Source: Bacteroidales bacterium
GTDB taxonomy: Bacteria; Bacteroidota; Bacteroidia; Bacteroidales; UBA1556
Assembly: GCA_023145955.1 (NCBI GenBank)
Contig: JAGLDA010000127.1
Span: 1-6,684, forward strand
Direction: 5' to 3'
Length of the DNA: 6,684 nt
Part shown: positions 1-5,592 of the stretch, one piece after another
Layout: every line of letters starts with the position of its first letter
How positions within the stretch are numbered: position 1 is the stretch's first letter
Notes under the pieces: generated by a model
Databases searched by the model: none
What the model was told of the DNA's origin: nothing
What the model saw: the letters and a program-made list of their open reading frames with translations, nothing else
Translations under genes and position numbers: made by a program

Positions 1-4
1 TATT

Positions 5-92
<88 letters not shown>

Positions 93-112
93 ATTGGTGA
101 TTTTATTTGCTT

Positions 113-132
113 CTTCCGATAGCTATCGGAAG
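113..132. repeat. Perfect 20-bp palindrome in the tRNA leader
   Basis: Two 10-base arms, CTTCCGATAG and CTATCGGAAG, meet without a spacer, so the whole 20 bp equals its own reverse complement. It lies directly after the predicted tRNA transcription start and 20 bases before the mature 5' end. In the RNA it would fold with a few central bases open. The core CCGATAGCTATCGG resembles palindromes I recall as common between genes in Bacteroidota genomes, but copy number cannot be checked here. It might halt transcripts from the flippase gene, but it has no following T-tract on the minus strand (GAAGCAAAT follows), so I do not call it a terminator. Confidence 0.75.
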
Positions 133-138
133 CGGCTG

Positions 139-168
139 CAAAAGTAATGAATTTTATGAATGCTGCAA
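139..168 (-). promoter_or_regulatory. Promoter of the tRNA-Ser gene
   Basis: On the minus strand a TTG (168-166) is followed after 19 bases by TACTTTTG (146-139), a full match to the Bacteroidota sigma-A pattern TTG-N19-TAnnTTTG. Transcription should start near 133-131, leaving a leader of about 40 nt before the mature tRNA. The spacing and the -7 box are the same as in the promoter at 2775-2804. The match is seen in the sequence; that it is active is inferred. Confidence 0.65.
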
Positions 169-228
169 GAAATTATTGAAATAAATTCTTTGTTTTATTT
201 TACAGCGCTTTATGCCTTGAAAATCTGA

Positions 229-1500
229 TTATTGCTGCAATTTAGATTTATTGATAAAAATAATAGCGGCCATAAATGCGATGAAATAATAGAGTACTTG
301 TGCTATTGTATATGCGATAATAGTACTGTGGAAGCTTCCAAAATAATTGTATGCTATTATTATGCTTCCCCATACCATAGCCAAATGCAATATGTCGAAA
401 ATAAGCATTGTCTTTTGTTTGCTTAGCCTAATATATATAAATGAAAGCGAGGATGTGATAAACTGAGCCCCATATGCAAATACAAGTATTTTTAGTGTGG
501 GCATCATTTCGCCCCATTGCTCACCAAGTATGTAGGATACTGCTCCCGATGGCATTATTTCAACTAATGTAATTACTAAGATCGTTGCCACAGATAGTAT
601 TGCCGCATTATTTAAGTAGAAACTTAAAAGCTCTTGCTTGCTTTTCTTTTGATGTATTTCTTTGAAAAATACTTGAGAAAAAGCCTGCGACATTATCCCA
701 AATGCTACAGCAATATACACTACCGATACTCCAATTATTCCGGCTGAGTCTTGCCCAAAATATCTACTTATTAATCCAATAAAAACTACATTAATCATAT
801 TGCCCACAAATACACTTGGCATCGAGAAACTTGGGAATCTATAATGCTTATTCAGTGATTCCTTTACCTTTGTAACATTATAGCTTGTGATGCTTTTTAA
901 ATCATTTTTTATAAAATTAATTACTAGATAAACTAAAGATATAAATTCGCCTATTATTCTGCCAATAATTAGCCCTCCACCAATGGATGATTTCCCCAAA
1001 ATAAGTTTTGAAGATTCAGCAAATGCAGATTTAGTAATTTTAGATCCCGCAATTGCTTTGTAATTTTGCTTTCTATTATTCCAAAAAACCAATACTTCGT
1101 ATAAGCCCACAAATAAAACAGAAAATGGAATTAATAGAATAAAACTGCCTAGATCTTCTGCTTGAAATATTGAGGCAATTGACTCTTTAAAAAATAAGAG
1201 TAAAATAGTTGATAAAAGCGTAGATAATAATACTAAAATTACAGCACCTTTAAGTATATTTTGAGCTTCAGTGTCGCTATCGGCATTTACGATGGCAAGC
1301 TCATACTTAAAGGAAGCAATGCCTGCTAGCAATAGACTTATGGATGTGTAAATTGCAAGTAAGCCAAAATCTGAAGGAGTAAAAAACCATTTTTGAAGTA
1401 TTGGAAGCAATAAAAAAGGTATTGCTTGAGCTAATAAGCTAGCACTAAGTAGCGTAACTATGTTTTTCCAGAAATCATTTTTTAAAAGTTTATCTATCAC
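229..1500 (-). CDS. Oligosaccharide flippase family protein (Wzx-like, MOP superfamily)
   Basis: This 423-residue inner-membrane protein probably moves lipid-linked oligosaccharide or polysaccharide repeat units across the cytoplasmic membrane. It has about 12 hydrophobic segments, roughly at residues 13-40, 44-64, 82-104, 117-140, 173-198, 227-247, 254-276, 294-316, 332-357, 362-386 and 391-416, with a weaker one near 153-170. The stretch FGLLAIYTSI...YELAIV (45-71), followed by a short polar turn, is typical of RfbX/Wzx proteins (COG2244), and the length fits. The start is GTG: the reading frame has an upstream stop at 1552-1554 and no ATG near the beginning. No Shine-Dalgarno site is seen, as usual in this phylum. 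No glycosyltransferase or polymerase gene is adjacent, so the substrate is unknown. It lies 56 bases after the regulator gene, with no clear promoter or terminator between, and may be read through from that operon. Confidence 0.85.
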   Translation of the reverse strand: MIDKLLKNDFWKNIVTLLSASLLAQAIPFLLLPILQKWFFTPSDFGLLAIYTSISLLLAGIASFKYELAIVNADSDTEAQNILKGAVILVLLSTLLSTILLLFFKESIASIFQAEDLGSFILLIPFSVLFVGLYEVLVFWNNRKQNYKAIAGSKITKSAFAESSKLILGKSSIGGGLIIGRIIGEFISLVYLVINFIKNDLKSITSYNVTKVKESLNKHYRFPSFSMPSVFVGNMINVVFIGLISRYFGQDSAGIIGVSVVYIAVAFGIMSQAFSQVFFKEIHQKKSKQELLSFYLNNAAILSVATILVITLVEIMPSGAVSYILGEQWGEMMPTLKILVFAYGAQFITSSLSFIYIRLSKQKTMLIFDILHLAMVWGSIIIAYNYFGSFHSTIIAYTIAQVLYYFIAFMAAIIFINKSKLQQ

Positions 1501-1556
1501 TTTATATGAGTTTTGTATTGTTGCTAAAGTATAAAAATATTTGATACTTGCTTAGA

Positions 1557-1769
1557 TTACTTATTCGAGCTGTCATATTCCAGAATATCGCCAGGTTGGC
1601 ATTCCAAAACTTTACAAATAGCCTCTAGAGTAGAAAATCGTATTGCTTTCGCTTTCCCCTTTTTCAATATTGATAAGTTCGACATGGTTATGCCTACCTT
1701 CTCTGATAATTCTGTTAGACTCATTTTGCGCTTGGCCAACATTACATCTAAATTTATTATTATTGGCAT
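1557..1769 (-). CDS. YozG-like Cro/CI (XRE) family transcriptional regulator
   Basis: This 70-residue protein is essentially one helix-turn-helix domain. Helix 2 is near residues 18-25 (SLTELSEK), the turn is VGIT, and the recognition helix is near 29-37 (MSNLSILKK). They are followed by the stretch KAIRFSTLEAICKVLECQPGDILEY, which is characteristic of the YozG group. There is no ligand-binding or oligomerisation domain beyond this. It starts with ATG three bases after the TAA of the DUF2975 gene, which implies one mRNA and probable translational coupling. The same pairing (yoaS-yozG) is known in Bacillus and many other bacteria, and its function is poorly defined. The three 12-bp repeats upstream of the operon are the obvious candidate binding sites, so autoregulation is inferred. 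Confidence 0.9.
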   Translation of the reverse strand: MPIIINLDVMLAKRKMSLTELSEKVGITMSNLSILKKGKAKAIRFSTLEAICKVLECQPGDILEYDSSNK

Positions 1770-1772
1770 AGC

Positions 1773-2399
1773 TTATATTGTTAGGTCTTTGTCGTTCTGT
1801 AACTCTAGCCCTTTAATAAAAATGTGAGCCAGTACCCAAATTAGTAATGCTATAAATAATAGTACTGAGTAATCATTGGTGTCAGAACTTATTCGGATGT
1901 GTTCAAATTCTACCCTGGTGCCTATATAATGATAAAATAACTTCATATAAATCATGGTAAATAACCAAAATCCTACAATACCATAAGATAACTTCTTCAG
2001 TAATTTAATGTTTTCGATATTGAAAGTTTGTCCATTTTTTACATTAGTAATAAACTTTTTGAATACTATTATTAAATAAAGAAATCCTGAAGTAGCTATA
2101 AGCATAGCTATTGCTGCTTTCTTGGCTATAAAAATTGGAGTATCTATAAAATGAATTTTTGTCGTAGCCTCAACTAATTCTATTTTAACATTTTGATCAT
2201 TAATGTCTAAATTTCCGACTTCCAAAAAATCTACTTTTGCAGGAAATTGTGTGTGAATCTGTAGGTTATCAGAAATTTCTAAATATATAAATACGTTGAA
2301 AGCTATTGCTCCTATAACTACCATTCCCAGTAGGTATTGTATGGCTATAGTGAACCAATAAATAATTCTAATGCTTAAAGGTGATTTTGTATTTTTCAT
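1773..2399 (-). CDS. DUF2975 domain membrane protein
   Basis: This 208-residue inner-membrane protein belongs to the DUF2975 (YoaS-like) family, whose biochemical role is unknown. It has four hydrophobic segments, near residues 11-40, 88-113, 136-157 and 177-196. A polar stretch of about 45 residues between the first two is probably extracytoplasmic. Family marks are the amphipathic stretch after segment 2 (FKKFITNVKNGQTF, then NIENIKLLKKL, 113-137) and the C-terminal LQNDKDLTI. A TTG codon at 2429-2427 would add ten residues, but it overlaps the predicted -7 box. The ATG at 2399-2397 gives a normal N-terminus (MKNTKSPLSIRII) and a leader of about 20 nt, so I chose it. The gene is followed after three bases by the XRE regulator, the usual partner of this family. 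A sensor or anti-regulator role is a guess. Confidence 0.88.
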   Translation of the reverse strand: MKNTKSPLSIRIIYWFTIAIQYLLGMVVIGAIAFNVFIYLEISDNLQIHTQFPAKVDFLEVGNLDINDQNVKIELVEATTKIHFIDTPIFIAKKAAIAMLIATSGFLYLIIVFKKFITNVKNGQTFNIENIKLLKKLSYGIVGFWLFTMIYMKLFYHYIGTRVEFEHIRISSDTNDYSVLLFIALLIWVLAHIFIKGLELQNDKDLTI

Positions 2400-2426
2400 A
2401 ACATTGATGTTTAAATAATTATTTGG

Positions 2427-2456
2427 CAAAGATATATAAAAATATTAGTAAACGAA
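2427..2456 (-). promoter_or_regulatory. Promoter of the DUF2975/XRE operon
   Basis: TATCTTTG (2434-2427, minus strand) matches the TAnnTTTG -7 box. Eighteen bases upstream lies TTCG (2456-2453), one base off the usual TTTG. Transcription would start near 2420, about 20 bases before the ATG at 2399. The first of three 12-bp repeats (2443-2454) covers the spacer and overlaps the upstream element, an arrangement that suits repression. Confidence 0.5.
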
Positions 2457-2496
2457 TAAAAATTATTGATAAACAATAAATTAATATTGATAAACA
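2443..2496. repeat. Three 12-bp direct repeats at 21-bp period (candidate operator)
   Basis: On the plus strand TATTGATAAACA occurs at 2464-2475 and again, identical, at 2485-2496. A diverged copy, TATTAGTAAACG, lies at 2443-2454. All three starts are exactly 21 bases apart, two helical turns, so the copies face the same side of the DNA. The array begins inside the DUF2975 promoter and extends upstream. The bases between copies are not conserved, which favours protein-binding sites over a decayed tandem duplication. Binding by the neighbouring YozG-like regulator is inferred. Confidence 0.6.
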
Positions 2497-2511
2497 CCTA
2501 TTTTAGAATAG

Positions 2512-2542
2512 AAAAAGGCCCAGTTAAATTAATAACTAGGCC
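2512..2542 (-). terminator. Intrinsic terminator, minus strand
   Basis: On the minus strand a hairpin is followed at once by five T's (2516-2512). GGCC (2542-2539) pairs with GGCC (2520-2517), one mismatch follows, then TAACT/AGTTA style arms (2537-2533 with 2526-2522) close a 6-base loop. On the plus strand the hairpin is followed by AAATCACA, so it works in one direction only. No protein gene ends here, so it must terminate some other minus-strand transcript, presumably the candidate RNA at 2512-2768. It would also shield the DUF2975 operon from read-through. Confidence 0.7.
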
Positions 2543-2768
2543 AAATCACATTATAAACCACACAAAACACACAAAATAACTCTTAGTAATTGAATACAAG
2601 AGCTATATATATTATTTTAAACTAAAATTCTTATGAAATATTCATGATTAAATTATGCATTATCAATGCTACGTATTAAGATAGGGATTGCCTAATTAAT
2701 AAATACAAAACCATGAAATATAAGGATGAACTTAATCCCTTGAAATAGGGCTTCCTTTTCTTTATTTG
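2512..2768 (-). ncRNA. Candidate small non-coding RNA, family not recognised
   Basis: A strong promoter match (2775-2804) and an intrinsic terminator (2512-2542) on the same strand define a transcript of roughly 255 nt. It contains no ATG-started frame longer than 12 codons. Hairpins visible in the RNA sense are AGCTCTT-GTA / TAC-T-AAGAGTT (2604-2578, about 10 bp with one bulge and one G-U pair), GCATT-GAT-AATGC (near 2671-2659), a short CCCT/AGGG hairpin (2750-2737), a longer-range AGGGATT/AATCCCT pairing (2740-2734 with 2689-2683), and the terminator. I see none of the conserved parts of tmRNA, RNase P RNA or SRP RNA. A 6S-like role cannot be excluded because the two ends are partly complementary. 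The 5' end is inferred from the promoter, so it is uncertain by several bases. Confidence 0.45.
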
Positions 2769-2774
2769 CGGTTG

Positions 2775-2804
2775 CAAAAGTAAAATAAAAGATGATATAT
2801 ACAA
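2775..2804 (-). promoter_or_regulatory. Promoter of the candidate small RNA
   Basis: On the minus strand TTG (2804-2802) is followed after 19 bases by TACTTTTG (2782-2775) and then CAACCGC. The tRNA-Ser promoter has the same TTG, the same 19-base spacer and the same TTACTTTTGCA-R-CCGC core, differing at one base in 16. Transcription should begin near 2768. No protein-coding start lies within a useful distance downstream. Confidence 0.6.
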
Positions 2805-3023
2805 CGCTTAAATAATTATTTTGAGAAATATTTTTTATTAATAGATAATAGCCTGATTTATAATCAATATAGATGTGGTAAATCAATAATTAGTATTAAA
2901 AAACTAGCAATATTATGAGTTTATTTTTTGAAATCTATATAAATTATGATTAGTTATGGCGTATTATTTTGGCATTGATTATATTTATATTAGTTTTTTG
3001 ATGTTTGAATTATTACGTGCTAA
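2805..3023. other. AT-rich intergenic stretch with no feature seen
   Basis: Both strands were read for genes, hairpins with T-tracts and promoter boxes. Nothing supportable was found. The sequence is dominated by A and T runs and holds only short open frames without family resemblance or plausible starts. Confidence 0.6.
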
Positions 3024-3050
3024 AAATGTAATATTAATTAATTAACATTT
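3024..3050. promoter_or_regulatory. Possible operator dyad upstream of the TonB receptor
   Basis: AAATGT (3024-3029) and ACATTT (3045-3050) form an inverted repeat with a 15-base spacer. Most of that spacer and the inner edge of the right arm are occupied by a perfect 12-bp palindrome, TTAATTAATTAA (3034-3045). The dyad covers the position where a -33 element would sit for the -7 box at 3062-3069. A repressor or activator site is possible, but in DNA this AT-rich such symmetry can arise by chance. No match to a Fur box is claimed. Confidence 0.25.
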
Positions 3051-3061
3051 GCTAATTTTAA

Positions 3062-3069
3062 TACATTTG
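3062..3069 (+). promoter_or_regulatory. -7 box of the TonB receptor promoter
   Basis: TACATTTG, followed by CAG, fits TAnnTTTG and lies 22 bases before the ATG at 3092, giving a leader of about 15 nt. No TTG is found 18-20 bases upstream, where TTAATTAA occurs instead. The promoter may therefore be weak or need an activator. Confidence 0.45.
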
Positions 3070-3091
3070 CAGTTACAGTAATTATTAATTT

Positions 3092-5497
3092 ATGCGCAGA
3101 ATTTTTGCCTTTTTGGTTTTAATGTTATCTATAGTCTTGAGCTCTTATTCTCAGGAGATTACCATTGTTAATTCTATTAATGAAAATCCCATTCCTGGGG
3201 TTATTATTTCTGATACTGCTAAAACACATTATCGCGTTTCTAATTCTAAAGGAGAGGTTAGTATTGCGTCCTTCGAAAAATATGATTATATATTAATTCA
3301 GCATAATTATTTTCTTCCTATAATTATTTCAAAAGACAGTATTAAGTCACTGAATAATATTGTATCTCTTCAGGAGTTTACTTTTGAGATGGAAGGATTT
3401 ACTGTAATGGCAAATAAATGGGAGCAGAATAAGAATGAGCTGCCAATTTCTATTACAGAGATACGACCTAAGGGTATAAATTTTCAGAGCCCACAAACCA
3501 CTCCAGATATGCTTTCAAATACCGGAAAAGTGTTTGTTCAGAAAAGTCAACTGGGCGGTGGAAGCCCTATGATAAGGGGTTTTTCTGCAAATGCGGTACT
3601 ATTAGTTGTGGACGGTGTACGAATGAATAATGCAATTTTTAGAGGAGGAAATTTGCAGAATTCTTTAAATATTGATCCAAATTCCTTAGGACATGCTGAA
3701 GTGATATTTGGCCCTGGTTCAGTTTCTTATGGTAGTGATGCGCTAGGTGGTGTTATGGATTTTCATACCAAAGAGCTTAAATTTTGTACCAAAGGTAATT
3801 TCGATGTAGATATTGATGCTTTTATGAGGGGAAATACTGCTAATTCGGAACTTACAGTTGGTTTTGGCCTTGACCTGAAATGGAAAAAATTCTCTTCTCA
3901 TACTCAATTCTTAAGAAGTGATTTTTCAAACCTTAGTGCCGGTGCTAATCATTTTGGAAACTATCCTGAATTTGGTAAGCGAAATTTTGTAGTTGGGCAG
4001 AATAATATTGGAAATGATACTATGATTAAGGTAGATGATCCAACAATGATGATGCCTTCGTTTTTCTCTCTTACAAATATAAACCAGAAATTTAGATATA
4101 AATCTAATAATAAGTATGATATTACTTACAGTTATATTTTTTCAACAACTTCTGATATCCCTCGTTACGATAGATTGATTCAGTATAATGGCGATAAATT
4201 AAAGTATGCTGAATGGTATTATGGGCCGCAAAGTTGGACAATGCATAATTTGCGTTTGCGTTTGTTTAGAGCTAATAAAGCTTTCGACTCGGGAAGAATA
4301 ATTCTTGCATATCAAAATTTTGATGAAAGCAGACACGATAGAAGATATAAAGATATTGAATTCAGACACCGTTCGGAAACTGTAGATTTATTAAGTTTGA
4401 ATCTTGATTTTAGTAAAAAATTAAACCCTAAAATAAGCCTTTATTATGGTGCCGAACTAGCAGTTAATAATGTGGAATCTGCAGGATATTCTCAAAATAT
4501 TATTACTAATGATGTAAAACTTATTCAGACAAGGTATCCTAACGAAAGTAATATTTACTCTTCGGCAGGAGCTTTTCTTAATTTGAAATACAAACTAAGC
4601 AAAAAACTAAGTTTTTTAGCAGGACTAAGGTATAGTATTATTAATTTGTCTTCAACATTTGATACCACAACGAACAGTTTGCCTTTCAACGATATAAACT
4701 TGGTTAATCAAGCTCCAAACGGTAGCTTTGGCTTAGCATATATGTTGCGTGAAGATTTGCAAATTAATACTAATATGGGAACAGGTTTTAGAGCTCCAAA
4801 CCTTGATGATGTTGCCAAGGTTTTTGACTCTGAACCAGGGAACGTAGTTGTGCCTAATGACAACCTAAAGCCTGAATATGTGTATTCTGCCGAAGTAAGT
4901 ATTATAAAATCTTTTGGCAGAACGGCCCAACTTGAATTAACCGCTTATGCTTCATATGTAGATAATATAATTGTTAGACGTGATTTTACTTTTAATGGAT
5001 CTGATTCTATTATGTATGATGGTATTATGAGCAAAGTGCAATCTATGCAAAATGCTGATAATGCTACAATTTTTGGTGGAGTGGCTTCTCTGAGTGTTAA
5101 TATTGGTGAGCATATCAAATTTCGTACGGTATATAATATAGCTAAAGGAGAAAGTTCCGATGGTGAGACTTTGCGACATATTGCTCCTCACTTTGGCTCT
5201 ACAGCTATTAGTTTTGAGAATAAGATATTAAAAGCCAGTATATATTCTAACTATTCTGCCGCAATATCGTTTGATAAACTAGCGCCAACGGAGCAAAGTA
5301 AAACATATATGTATACCCCAGATGGTGCTGAAAAGTGGTTTACTATTAATTTTAAAACGGAAGTGAAATTATATAAGAACCTTAATCTTAATTTTGCAGT
5401 GGAGAATATATTGGATAGATTTTATATCCCATATTCATCTGGAATTGCTGCCCCTGGGAGAAATTTTATGATTGGTTTGCATTTGTACCCATTTTAA
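3092..5497 (+). CDS. TonB-dependent outer-membrane receptor, hemin/hemoglobin-receptor-like
   Basis: This 801-residue protein should import a scarce nutrient across the outer membrane using TonB-ExbBD energy. Residues 1-20 are a signal peptide, with likely cleavage before QEIT and no lipobox. Residues 22-95 resemble the carboxypeptidase-D regulatory-like domain often found at the front of Bacteroidota receptors. The plug spans about 105-230 and includes MIRGFSANAVLLVVDGVRMNN (split here at IRGF 161-164 and VDGVRM 173-178), EVIFGPGSVSYGSDALGG (203-220) and VMDF. The rest is the 22-strand barrel, ending ENILDRFYIPYSSG...GLHLYPF with the terminal Phe used for BamA-dependent assembly. The FRAP motif (566-569) followed by NDNL (589-592) recalls the FRAP/NPDL pair of hemin receptors such as HmuR. 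The histidine expected between the two motifs is absent, so the substrate is unproven. There is no SusD or HmuY partner adjacent. Confidence 0.92.
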   Translation: MRRIFAFLVLMLSIVLSSYSQEITIVNSINENPIPGVIISDTAKTHYRVSNSKGEVSIASFEKYDYILIQHNYFLPIIISKDSIKSLNNIVSLQEFTFEMEGFTVMANKWEQNKNELPISITEIRPKGINFQSPQTTPDMLSNTGKVFVQKSQLGGGSPMIRGFSANAVLLVVDGVRMNNAIFRGGNLQNSLNIDPNSLGHAEVIFGPGSVSYGSDALGGVMDFHTKELKFCTKGNFDVDIDAFMRGNTANSELTVGFGLDLKWKKFSSHTQFLRSDFSNLSAGANHFGNYPEFGKRNFVVGQNNIGNDTMIKVDDPTMMMPSFFSLTNINQKFRYKSNNKYDITYSYIFSTTSDIPRYDRLIQYNGDKLKYAEWYYGPQSWTMHNLRLRLFRANKAFDSGRIILAYQNFDESRHDRRYKDIEFRHRSETVDLLSLNLDFSKKLNPKISLYYGAELAVNNVESAGYSQNIITNDVKLIQTRYPNESNIYSSAGAFLNLKYKLSKKLSFLAGLRYSIINLSSTFDTTTNSLPFNDINLVNQAPNGSFGLAYMLREDLQINTNMGTGFRAPNLDDVAKVFDSEPGNVVVPNDNLKPEYVYSAEVSIIKSFGRTAQLELTAYASYVDNIIVRRDFTFNGSDSIMYDGIMSKVQSMQNADNATIFGGVASLSVNIGEHIKFRTVYNIAKGESSDGETLRHIAPHFGSTAISFENKILKASIYSNYSAAISFDKLAPTEQSKTYMYTPDGAEKWFTINFKTEVKLYKNLNLNFAVENILDRFYIPYSSGIAAPGRNFMIGLHLYPF

Positions 5498-5507
5498 TTT
5501 AGTTTTG
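5476..5507 (+). promoter_or_regulatory. Promoter of murB, overlapping the receptor stop codon
   Basis: TTTG (5476-5479) is followed after 20 bases by TAGTTTTG (5500-5507), a good match to the Bacteroidota consensus. The upstream element lies in the last codons of the receptor gene and the -7 box begins two bases after its TAA. Transcription would start near 5514, giving murB a leader of about 80 nt. No terminator is seen after the receptor, so read-through may also supply murB. Confidence 0.5.
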
Positions 5508-5592
5508 TGGTATTAGCTGTCAATTTTACAACTGCCAACCTAAAACTTTAGTAATACAAAACCCAGTAGAACCAAATTTGTAATATAATATT

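Noticed and set aside
232..426. Plus-strand 64-codon frame
   Set aside because: It lies opposite the flippase coding sequence and has no plausible domain; it is a shadow of that gene.
1527..1549. Inverted repeat AAGTAT/ATACTT between the regulator and flippase genes
   Set aside because: The stem is only six weak pairs with an 11-base loop and no T-tract, so neither a terminator nor an operator can be supported. A nearby TACTTTAG misses the -7 consensus and has no TTG upstream.
2400..2429. Upstream TTG start adding ten residues to the DUF2975 protein
   Set aside because: The TTG overlaps the predicted -7 box TATCTTTG, and the ATG at 2399 gives a typical N-terminus.
2512..2768. Assignment of the candidate RNA to tmRNA, SRP RNA or RNase P RNA
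   Set aside because: There is no tRNA-like end or tag reading frame, no GGNA-tetraloop SRP core, and no RNase P conserved core. 6S is left open but cannot be claimed without a covariance search.
2692..2886. Minus-strand open frame of 64 codons in the intergenic gap
   Set aside because: It needs a TTG start, has low-complexity hydrophobic and tyrosine-rich content without family resemblance, and the promoter at 2775-2804 lies inside it, with no ATG downstream of that promoter in the frame.
4952..5191. Minus-strand 79-codon frame
   Set aside because: It lies wholly opposite the TonB receptor barrel region, and its composition is that of an antisense shadow.
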